Assembly (NCBI GenBank): GCA_003242495.1
Contig: QGUO01000202.1
Location: forward strand, 1-6,580
Origin: Pseudomonadota bacterium
GTDB taxonomy: Bacteria > Pseudomonadota > Gammaproteobacteria > Steroidobacterales > Steroidobacteraceae
DNA length: 6,580 nt
Direction of reading: 5' to 3'
Below are positions 1 through 5,278 of the stretch, in pieces. How positions within the stretch are numbered: position 1 is the stretch's first letter; every line of letters begins with the position of its first letter. The notes beneath the pieces are model-generated. The model had not been told where the DNA came from. It made no database searches and saw nothing but the letters and a program-made list of their open reading frames with translations. The position numbers and the translations under genes were made by a program.

Positions 1-589
1 CGGCGTAGTTCTCCATGCGCAGCACCTTCTGGTCATCTTCGCTGATGGCGCCGACGTAGCCGATGGCGTGCACGCCGGTCGGGCCCAGCGGGTAGTGGCG
101 CGTCAGGCGCGGGCGGATTTCCACGCCGGGGAAATCGTGGCGATGCACCGCGAACAGCGAGACCTCCGCTTCGGTGAGCTGCATCTTGATCGGCACGGCC
201 TCGAAGCTCCGCCGGTTGCGCACTTCGCGGGCGATGTTTTCGATGCTGTCCTCCTCGATGAGGCCGAGCCCGGCGAGCGCCGCGAGCGTGGCATCGAGGT
301 CGCCGACCTGTTCGCGCACCAGCTCGAGCTGATAGGACGGCACGTTGATGGCGAGCGGCAAGCCATGCCGGTCGAAGATCAGGCCGCGATTCGGCGGGAT
401 CGGCTCGATCCGGATGCGATTGCCGGTGGAGAGCTCCGCGAAATGCTCATAGCGTACCACCTGCAGCCAGACCAGGCGCGCGACCAGCGCCACGATGGCG
501 AGCACCATGAGCACGCCTGCCGCGATGGCGCGGCGCGTGAACAGGCGCTGCTCGGCGTGTTGGTCTTTGATGCGGTCGGCGCGCGGCAT
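1..589 (-). CDS. mrdA: Penicillin-binding protein 2 (PBP2), N-terminal 196 residues, cut by window edge
   Basis: PBP2 is the class B transpeptidase of the Rod system: it cross-links new lateral-wall peptidoglycan in the periplasm and partners RodA and MreC. Only the N-terminal part is present; the catalytic domain with the SxxK serine lies outside the window. Visible in order: a cytoplasmic basic segment ending RLFTRRA (about 15-21); one membrane anchor (about 21-43, AGVLMVLAIVALVARLVWLQ); NRIRIEPIPPNRGLIFDRHG (57-76), the typical PBP2 motif after the anchor, where the family has an R-G-x-I-x-D core; then the pedestal region with PIKMQLTE (133-140), FPGVEIRPRLTRHYPLG (153-169) and HAIGYVG (174-180). 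It aligns throughout with E. coli PBP2 as I recall it. The ATG follows the mreD stop after 3 bases and has no good Shine-Dalgarno sequence, so translation is probably coupled to mreD. rodA (mrdB) would be the expected next gene (inference). Confidence 0.95.
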   Translation of the reverse strand, partial: MPRADRIKDQHAEQRLFTRRAIAAGVLMVLAIVALVARLVWLQVVRYEHFAELSTGNRIRIEPIPPNRGLIFDRHGLPLAINVPSYQLELVREQVGDLDATLAALAGLGLIEEDSIENIAREVRNRRSFEAVPIKMQLTEAEVSLFAVHRHDFPGVEIRPRLTRHYPLGPTGVHAIGYVGAISEDDQKVLRMENYA

Positions 590-592
590 GGG

Positions 593-1081
593 CTAGTGAC
601 GGCGGCGGCGGTTCCAGCTCTCCATGGTGCCCACGAGCACCGGCCACAGCAGGGCGCTGGTGCCCACGGGCAGCCAGCGCTGCCAGGCGGTGATCGCCGG
701 GCCGACGATGCCATCGATCCAGAACACCACGAATTCGTAGACGGCGAACAGCATCAATACCGTGAAAGTCTGGTGCAGCAACGGGAACACCCGCACACGC
801 AACTGCTGGCGATGCGTGATGTAGGCCACCAGCAGGAAACCGAGCGCATGCTGGCCGAGCACCGTGCCGACCAGGACGTCCATCAGGAGTCCGCAGGCCC
901 ACGCGAGCGTCAGACCCATGATCCGCGGCGCGCTCAAGGACCAATAGATCACGAAGAGCAGCAGGAATTCCGGTCGCAGGACACGGATCGGCTCCGGCAG
1001 GGGGACGATGGCCAACAGCAAGCTGACGAGCAGCGTGCCGGCGATGAGCCAGCGACTGTTGACGCCCTGATCAGCCGGCAC
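593..1081 (-). CDS. mreD: Rod shape-determining membrane protein MreD
   Basis: MreD is a small inner-membrane protein of the Rod complex that works with MreC to control PBP2/RodA activity. The product is 162 residues, the same length as E. coli MreD, with about six hydrophobic segments (roughly 11-28, 36-52, 55-73, 78-92, 103-122, 137-153). The family hallmark GLLMDVLVGTVLGQHALG lies at 64-81. The very basic C-terminus ends SWNRRRRH. The start chosen is GTG at 1081: GAGGGG at 1093-1088 lies 6 bases upstream, no in-frame ATG occurs before codon 55, and the resulting length fits the family. The N-terminus then reads VPADQGVNSRWL (V read as Met). It overlaps the end of mreC by 11 bases, so its ribosome-binding site lies inside mreC and coupling is likely. 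A longer open frame continues upstream, but only as a shadow of the mreC tail. Confidence 0.93.
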   Translation of the reverse strand: MPADQGVNSRWLIAGTLLVSLLLAIVPLPEPIRVLRPEFLLLFVIYWSLSAPRIMGLTLAWACGLLMDVLVGTVLGQHALGFLLVAYITHRQQLRVRVFPLLHQTFTVLMLFAVYEFVVFWIDGIVGPAITAWQRWLPVGTSALLWPVLVGTMESWNRRRRH

Positions 1082-2168
1082 CGGACGCCCCTCGCTGTGC
1101 CGTGTCCTGGGATTCCGGCGCCGCCGCCGGCGGGCTGGGGTCGGGGGCGTCTGCGGCTCGCGCCCCGGCCGACCCAGGCGGCGTGTCCGCCGGCGCGGCG
1201 CCTGCGGCTCCCACGGGGGTGTTCGCCGGCGGCCGCGGCGTGGCCGGTGCGTCGTCCCGGGAAGTGCCCTCGGACGCGTCGCCGGGCGCGCCGTGGGGCT
1301 CCTCGGTCCCGTCGGCGGGCTCCGGCTCCTTGGCGACCCACAGCAGCAACACCTCGCGGCTGCGGTCGAGCTGGGCGAGCGGCACTGCCTCGACCGCCGC
1401 GAACGTCGCCGCGGGGTCGCGTTTGACCTCGAACACGCGGGCGACCGGATAGCCCGCGGGGAACACGTCGTCGAGGCCCGAGGAGACCAGCAGGTCGCCG
1501 GGGGCCACGTCCGCATCGGCGGTGAGGAACGGCAGGTTGAGCTTGTCCGCCTCGCCGGTACCGACGGCGATGGTGCGAATGCCGTTGCGATTGACCTGCA
1601 CCGGGATGGCATGCTCCGAATCGCTGATGAGGATGACCTCTGCGCTGTAGTGATCGACCCGCGTGACCTGGCCGACGATGCCGTGCGCATCCAGCACGGG
1701 CTGGCCCTTGAAGACGCCCTCGCGGGCGCCCTTGTCGATGCGCACGCGGTGGCGGAAGGGGTCGAGGTCCACGCGGATGATCTCGGCGATCAGGGTGCGC
1801 TCGCCGATGCCCGCCGAGGCCTCGCGGATGGCGCGCAGCCGCTGGTTCTCCAAGACCAGCGCCTCGAACTCGAGCAGCTTCACGCGCGCGGTGCGCAGCT
1901 CCTCTCTGAGTTGCTCGTTCTCGGCGCGCAGCCGCGCCCGGTCGGCGAAGCTGCCGGTGAGCCAGCCCCAGAAATCGAAAGGCGCCTGCACTACGACGTA
2001 CAGCGGACTCATGGCGGTGCCGAGCCACAGACGCACGGCCTCGAGGTGCCCGCTGCGGGTATCGAGCACCATCACGACGATGGACACCAGCGCCAGAAGA
2101 AAGAAGCGCGCGCCGAGCGAGGGCCCGCGCGCGATGATCGGACGACTGTCGGAACTCAACGTGACCAA
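1071..2168 (-). CDS. mreC: Rod shape-determining protein MreC
   Basis: MreC is a bitopic inner-membrane protein whose periplasmic part binds and activates PBP2 and links it to MreB and MreD. The product is 365 residues, close to E. coli MreC. Visible: a short cytoplasmic end with the family motif ARGPSLG (13-19), one membrane segment (about 20-37, ending VVMVLDT), a coiled coil rich in L, E and R (about 75-112, containing LRAENEQLREEL), and the paired beta-domain region (about 120-275) with DKGAREGVFKGQPVLD, GIVGQV, NRNGIRTI and GDLLVSSGLDDVFPAGYPVA. A low-complexity tail of P, A, D, G and T follows (281-365). The start is TTG at 2168: GGTGA at 2177-2173 is correctly spaced and no in-frame ATG or GTG lies nearby. 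A second TTG at 2159, giving a product 3 residues shorter, is possible. The gene follows mreB after 79 bases that hold a hairpin. Confidence 0.93.
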   Translation of the reverse strand: MVTLSSDSRPIIARGPSLGARFFLLALVSIVVMVLDTRSGHLEAVRLWLGTAMSPLYVVVQAPFDFWGWLTGSFADRARLRAENEQLREELRTARVKLLEFEALVLENQRLRAIREASAGIGERTLIAEIIRVDLDPFRHRVRIDKGAREGVFKGQPVLDAHGIVGQVTRVDHYSAEVILISDSEHAIPVQVNRNGIRTIAVGTGEADKLNLPFLTADADVAPGDLLVSSGLDDVFPAGYPVARVFEVKRDPAATFAAVEAVPLAQLDRSREVLLLWVAKEPEPADGTEEPHGAPGDASEGTSRDDAPATPRPPANTPVGAAGAAPADTPPGSAGARAADAPDPSPPAAAPESQDTAQRGASGAG

Positions 2169-2172
2169 GACG

Positions 2173-2177
2173 TCACC
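2173..2177 (-). promoter_or_regulatory. Shine-Dalgarno site for the mreC TTG start
   Basis: GGTGA on the minus strand, 4 bases before TTG 2168. It matches the GGTGA part of the extended anti-Shine-Dalgarno complement (AGGAGGTGATC). Aligned that way, the GG core is 7 bases from the start codon, the usual distance. This favours TTG 2168 over TTG 2159. Confidence 0.55.
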
Positions 2178-2199
2178 GCATTTCCGAACGGAAGGGCTG

Positions 2200-2234
2200 A
2201 CGACCCGCCGGGCTGGCGCCGCCCGGCGGACCGT
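2200..2234 (-). repeat. Inverted repeat / RNA hairpin between mreB and mreC
   Basis: On the plus strand CCGCCGGGC (2205-2213) and GCCCGGCGG (2221-2229) are perfect inverted repeats around a 7-base loop. In the minus-strand mRNA the stem extends by two G-U and three Watson-Crick pairs to 14 bp (2234-2221 with 2213-2200). It starts 13 bases after the mreB stop. No T tract follows on the transcribed strand, so it is unlikely to be a simple intrinsic terminator. An mRNA-stabilising or partial-attenuation role that gives more MreB than MreC and MreD is inference. Confidence 0.7.
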
Positions 2235-2247
2235 TCATTCCTGGTTG

Positions 2248-3291
2248 TTAGTCAAGGTTGAAGAGGGCCGGGCCGTGCTCGTCGATGAGCTCGAGCATGC
2301 GACCGCCGCCGCGCGCCACGCAGGTAAGCGGATCCTCCGATACGACGACCGGGAGCCCTGTTTCCTCCATCAAGAGCTTGTCGATATCGCGCAGCAACGC
2401 GCCGCCGCCGGTGAGCACGATGCCACGCTCGGCGACGTCCGCGCCGAGCTCCGGCGGCGTCTGCTCCAGCGCCACCTTGACGGCGCCGACGATGCCGGCG
2501 AGCGGCTCCTGCAGCGCCTCGAGAATCTCGTTGGAGTTGAGCGTGAAGCTGCGCGGCACGCCTTCGGAAAGATTGCGGCCTTTCACCGAGATCTCCTGGA
2601 CCTGCTGGCCGGGGTAGGCCGAGCCGATCTCGATCTTCACGCGCTCGGCGGTGGCTTCGCCGATCAGGATGCCGTAGTTGCGCCGCACGTAGTTGATGAT
2701 GGCGTCGTCGAAGCGATCGCCGCCGACGCGCGCCGAGGCGGCGTAGACGATGCCGTTCAAGGAGATCACCGCGACTTCCGAGGTGCCGCCGCCGATGTCG
2801 AGCACCATCGAGCCGCGCGCCTCGTGCACCGGCAGCCCCGCGCCCACGGCGGCCGCCATGGGCTCCTCGATGAGCCGGACCCAGCGCGCACCGGCGCCTT
2901 CGGCCGACTCCTGGATGGCGCGCCGCTCGACCTGCGTCGAGCCGTACGGCACGCAGATCAGCACACGCGGGCTCGGACGCATCAGCCGGTTGCCGTGAAC
3001 CTTCTCGATGAAGTTCTGCAGCATTTTCTCGGTGATGGTGAAGTCGGCGATGACGCCGTCCTTCATCGGCCGGATGGCTGTGATGTGGCCGGGCGTGCGG
3101 CCGAGCATGTTCTTCGCTTCCTGTCCGACGGCCTCAATCTTCTTGCCGGCGCGGCCGGGCTCCTCGCGAATGGCGACGACCGAAGGCTCGTTCAGGACGA
3201 TGCCCTTGCCGCGCACGTAGATGAGGGTGTTCGCAGTGCCGAGATCGATGGACAGGTCGTTCGAAAAATAGCCCCTGAAGTTTTTCAGCAT
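2248..3291 (-). CDS. mreB: Rod shape-determining protein MreB (bacterial actin)
   Basis: MreB is an actin-like ATPase that forms antiparallel double filaments on the inner face of the membrane and orients the Rod complex. The product is 347 residues, the E. coli length. Visible: an N-terminal amphipathic membrane-binding helix MLKNFRGYF (1-9), phosphate-1 loop DLGTAN (16-21), RPMKDGVIADF (74-84), IEEPMAAAVGAG (141-152) with the glutamate pair that includes the catalytic position, phosphate-2 loop DIGGGTSEVAV (165-175), GGDRFDDAIINYVRRNYG (190-207), and adenosine motif LTGGGALLRDID (293-304). The start ATG 3291 gives the conserved N-terminus; the open frame upstream has no family similarity. 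No Shine-Dalgarno sequence precedes it. Residues Y116, W137 and R139 differ from what I recall as conserved there, but the key nucleotide-binding motifs are intact. First gene of the mreBCD-mrdA operon, divergent from gatC. Confidence 0.98.
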   Translation of the reverse strand: MLKNFRGYFSNDLSIDLGTANTLIYVRGKGIVLNEPSVVAIREEPGRAGKKIEAVGQEAKNMLGRTPGHITAIRPMKDGVIADFTITEKMLQNFIEKVHGNRLMRPSPRVLICVPYGSTQVERRAIQESAEGAGARWVRLIEEPMAAAVGAGLPVHEARGSMVLDIGGGTSEVAVISLNGIVYAASARVGGDRFDDAIINYVRRNYGILIGEATAERVKIEIGSAYPGQQVQEISVKGRNLSEGVPRSFTLNSNEILEALQEPLAGIVGAVKVALEQTPPELGADVAERGIVLTGGGALLRDIDKLLMEETGLPVVVSEDPLTCVARGGGRMLELIDEHGPALFNLD

Positions 3292-3346
3292 GGTGGTCGC
3301 GAATGGGTGAGGGTCGAACGACGGGATGGGCAAAAAAAGTCGCGGT

Positions 3347-3375
3347 ACTCTAGCAATGGGTGGGATTTTGGGCAA
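3347..3375 (-). promoter_or_regulatory. Candidate sigma-70 promoter for mreB, extended -10
   Basis: On the minus strand, -35 TTGCCC (3375-3370) and -10 TAGAGT (3352-3347) are 17 bases apart, with TGC directly before the -10, which gives an extended -10 element. Both hexamers match consensus at 4 of 6 positions. The predicted transcription start is near 3340, giving an mreB leader of about 49 bases that begins with a run of seven T (3338-3332). This is the best promoter match I found in the window. Confidence 0.6.
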
Positions 3376-3391
3376 GCCGAAGGTGTATGAT
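3363..3391 (+). promoter_or_regulatory. Candidate promoter for gatCAB, good -10 and poor -35
   Basis: TATGAT at 3386-3391 matches the -10 consensus at 5 of 6 positions on the plus strand. At 17-base spacing the -35 position (3363-3368) reads GGATTT, a poor match, so the promoter may be weak or activator-dependent. The predicted transcription start is near 3397-3399. Its -35 and spacer overlap the -35 and spacer of the mreB promoter, so the two polymerases would compete for the same DNA face or site. Confidence 0.4.
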
Positions 3392-3405
3392 TGCACATGG
3401 TTTTT

Positions 3406-3447
3406 CCGGCCCCGTGCCGCCCATCTGCGGGGCCGGTCGGCCCTTTT
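3406..3447 (+). promoter_or_regulatory. gatC leader with two alternative hairpins, attenuator-like
   Basis: CCGGCCCCG (3406-3414) pairs perfectly with CGGGGCCGG (3428-3436) around a 13-base loop. The second arm overlaps the first arm of a smaller hairpin, GGGCC (3430-3434) with GGCCC (3439-3443) around a 4-base loop, which is followed by TTTT (3444-3447). The two cannot form together. The second resembles a weak intrinsic terminator, and the first, formed earlier and more stable, would act as an antiterminator. The inverted repeats are seen directly; a regulatory role is inference. Confidence 0.45.
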
Positions 3448-3474
3448 GAGCGTTCGTCTGAAGCGAGTTCCGTC

Positions 3475-3765
3475 ATGAACCTTATCCGTCGCGATGTCGA
3501 GAACATCGCCCATCTCGCCCGATTGCGGATCACGGAGGCGGAGTTGCCCGACTACGTCGACCGACTGTCGAAGATCGTGACCTTCGTGGAGCAGCTGAAC
3601 ACCGTGGACACGGCGGATGTCGAGCCCATGGCCCATCCGCTCGCCGACCAGGTGCAGCGCATGCGGCCCGACGAGCCGGTCGAGATGGACGACCGCGAGA
3701 AATATCAGCGCAATGCCCCGAAGGTGGAGGCCGGGCTGTACCTGGTACCGAAGGTGATCGAATGA
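3475..3765 (+). CDS. gatC: Asp/Glu-tRNA amidotransferase subunit GatC
   Basis: GatC is the small subunit of the GatCAB amidotransferase; in known structures it wraps around the GatA-GatB interface and stabilises the complex in the cytoplasm. The product is 96 residues, typical of the family. Visible: the N-terminal helix DVENIAHLARLRITEAEL (7-24), LSKIVTFVEQLNTVDTADVEP (31-51) leading to MAHPLADQVQRMRPDEP (52-68), and the conserved C-terminal APKVEAGLYLVPKVIE (81-96). ATG 3475 was chosen because it gives family length; a weak purine-rich GAAGCGAG lies at 3460-3467. The frame stays open upstream with an ATG at 3397 and a TTG at 3391, which would add 26 or 28 residues (proline-rich, no family similarity). 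The last bases overlap the gatA start in ATGA, and the PKVIE codons carry the gatA ribosome-binding site. Confidence 0.95.
   Translation: MNLIRRDVENIAHLARLRITEAELPDYVDRLSKIVTFVEQLNTVDTADVEPMAHPLADQVQRMRPDEPVEMDDREKYQRNAPKVEAGLYLVPKVIE
3752..3759 (+). promoter_or_regulatory. Extended Shine-Dalgarno site for gatA inside gatC
   Basis: AGGTGATC is an 8-base contiguous match to the complement of the 16S rRNA 3' end (AGGAGGTGATC region). With this alignment the AGG core lies 7 bases before the gatA ATG at 3762. The same bases encode the conserved end of GatC (K-V-I), so one segment carries both a protein and a ribosome-binding constraint. Confidence 0.7.
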
Positions 3766-5222
3766 CAGAACTGCATCATCTCTCGCTGGCGGAGCTCGGG
3801 CGCGGACTCGCCGAGCGGCGCTTCTCGAGCGTCGAGCTCACCCGGCACTTCCTCGAGCGCATCGAGCGGCTCGACCCGCGGCTCAATGCCTTCATCACCG
3901 TGACCGCGGACCAGGCGCTGGCCGCCGCGCAGGCGGCCGACCGGGCGCTCGCCGAGGGCAGCGCCGGGCCGCTCACCGGCCTGCCGCTGGTCCACAAGGA
4001 CATTTTCTGCACCGACGGCGTGCTGACCACCTGTGCCTCGCGGATGCTGTCGAACTTCGTGTCGCCCTACGACGCGACGGTGGTGGCGCGGCTCGCCGCG
4101 GCCGGCATGGTCATGCTCGGCAAGACCAACATGGACGAGTTCGCCATGGGCTCCTCGAACGAGACCAGCTGGTACGGTCCGGTGCGCAATCCCTGGGATC
4201 TGGGCAAGGTGCCGGGCGGCTCCTCGGGCGGCTCGGCGGCGGCAGTGGCCGCGCGCCTCGCGCCGGCGGCCACCGGCACGGACACGGGCGGCTCGATCCG
4301 CCAGCCCGCGGCGCTCACCGCGCTGACCGGCCTGAAGCCGACCTACGGGCGCGTCTCGCGCTACGGCTTGATCGCCTTCGCCTCGAGCCTCGATCAGGCC
4401 GGCCCCCTGACGAGATCGGCCTACGATGCGGCATTGCTGCTCGGCGCCATGGCCGGCTTCGATCCGCGCGACTCCACCAGCGTGGATGCGCCCGTGCCCG
4501 ACTACCTGGCGACGCTCGAGGCGCCGCTCGCGGGGCTGAAAATCGGGTTGCCCAAGGAACTCTTCGAGGATCTCGAGGAGGCCAATGCCCGCCTGGTGCG
4601 CGACGCGCTCGGCGTGTACGAGAAACTCGGCGCGCAGCTCATCGAGGTGAGCCTGCCGCACCTGCCGCTGTCGGTGCCGACGTACTATGTGGTGGCCCCG
4701 GCGGAGTGCTCCTCGAATCTCTCGCGCTTCGATGGCGTGCGTTTCGGCTACCGCTGCGAGGATCCGGTCGATCTGCTCGACCTGTACGAGCGTTCGCGCG
4801 GCGAGGGGTTCGGTGCGGAGGTCAAGCGGCGCATCATGACCGGCACCTACGTGCTCTCGGCCGGCTACTACGACGCCTATTACCTCAAGGCGCAGCGCGT
4901 GCGCCGGCTGATCGCCAACGATTTCGCGCAGGCCTTCACGCAGGTGGACGTGCTGATGGGGCCGACGGTGCCGGGGCCGGCGTTCGAGCTCGGTGCGAAG
5001 CTCGACGATCCGGTCACCATGTACCTGAGCGATATCTACACCATCGGCGTCAATCTGGCGGGATTGCCGGCGATCTCGATTCCCTGCGGCTTCCTCGATG
5101 GCCTGCCGATCGGGCTGCAGATCATCGGTCCGCACTTCGCCGAGGAGCGGCTGCTCAACGTCGCCCACGGCTATCAGCGCGAGACCGACTGGCACACGCG
5201 CACGCCGCCTGAATTCGCCTGA
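3762..5222 (+). CDS. gatA: Asp/Glu-tRNA amidotransferase subunit GatA (glutaminase)
   Basis: GatA hydrolyses glutamine and delivers ammonia through the complex to GatB for transamidation of Glu-tRNA(Gln) or Asp-tRNA(Asn). The product is 486 residues, normal for the family. The amidase signature is complete: Lys79 in PLVHKD, cis-Ser154 in PGGSSGGSAA (151-160), and nucleophile Ser178 in TGTDTGGSIRQPA (171-183). These fall on the same numbers as the catalytic Lys-Ser-Ser triad described for Staphylococcus aureus GatA. Further family motifs are GKTNMDEFAMGSSNE (120-134), LKPTYGRVSRYGLIAFASSL (191-210), SAGYYDAYYLKAQRVR (366-381), PTVPGPAF (401-408) and LPAISIPCGF (435-444). The start ATG overlaps the gatC stop in ATGA and has a strong extended Shine-Dalgarno site, so translation of the two is coupled. 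The gene looks intact. Confidence 0.98.
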   Translation: MTELHHLSLAELGRGLAERRFSSVELTRHFLERIERLDPRLNAFITVTADQALAAAQAADRALAEGSAGPLTGLPLVHKDIFCTDGVLTTCASRMLSNFVSPYDATVVARLAAAGMVMLGKTNMDEFAMGSSNETSWYGPVRNPWDLGKVPGGSSGGSAAAVAARLAPAATGTDTGGSIRQPAALTALTGLKPTYGRVSRYGLIAFASSLDQAGPLTRSAYDAALLLGAMAGFDPRDSTSVDAPVPDYLATLEAPLAGLKIGLPKELFEDLEEANARLVRDALGVYEKLGAQLIEVSLPHLPLSVPTYYVVAPAECSSNLSRFDGVRFGYRCEDPVDLLDLYERSRGEGFGAEVKRRIMTGTYVLSAGYYDAYYLKAQRVRRLIANDFAQAFTQVDVLMGPTVPGPAFELGAKLDDPVTMYLSDIYTIGVNLAGLPAISIPCGFLDGLPIGLQIIGPHFAEERLLNVAHGYQRETDWHTRTPPEFA

Positions 5223-5230
5223 TGGAGCTC

Positions 5231-5256
5231 GCCCGGGCGGATGGCTCCGCCCGGGC
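5231..5256 (+). repeat. Perfect hairpin between gatA and gatB
   Basis: GCCCGGGCGGA (5231-5241) and TCCGCCCGGGC (5246-5256) are perfect inverted repeats, 11 bp around a TGGC loop. The hairpin begins 9 bases after the gatA stop and ends 22 bases before the gatB ATG, just upstream of its ribosome-binding site. No T tract follows (the next bases are ACGCCTGAG), so it does not look like an intrinsic terminator. It may protect the upstream message, mark a processing site or adjust gatB expression (inference). Confidence 0.75.
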
Positions 5257-5262
5257 ACGCCT

Positions 5263-5272
5263 GAGAGAAGAG
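5263..5272 (+). promoter_or_regulatory. Ribosome-binding site for gatB
   Basis: GAGAGAAGAG is a purine-rich stretch ending 6 bases before ATG 5279. It is an imperfect Shine-Dalgarno sequence but the only candidate between the hairpin and the start, and it fixes the gatB start at the conserved N-terminus MSWETIIGLE. Confidence 0.55.
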
Positions 5273-5278
5273 TGCAAT

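Noticed and set aside
68..1426. Plus-strand open frame of 452 codons opposite mrdA, mreD and mreC
   Set aside because: It spans three real genes in antisense and turns into low-complexity Arg/Pro sequence opposite the mreC tail; no family resemblance.
2200..2234. Intrinsic terminator after mreB
   Set aside because: No T run follows the stem on the transcribed strand, and mreC lies directly downstream in the conserved operon order.
1663..3390. Plus-strand open frame of 575 codons opposite mreC and mreB
   Set aside because: It lies antisense to two clearly recognised genes, has a composition (R, A, D, H rich) typical of G+C-rich shadow frames, and shows no recognisable motif.
5231..5256. Intrinsic terminator after gatA
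   Set aside because: The stem is strong, but no T tract follows it and gatB starts 22 bases later in the same direction.
3705..5258. Minus-strand open frame of 517 codons opposite gatA
   Set aside because: It covers a fully intact gatA on the other strand, is Arg/His/Ala rich without motifs, and is explained by codon bias in a G+C-rich genome.
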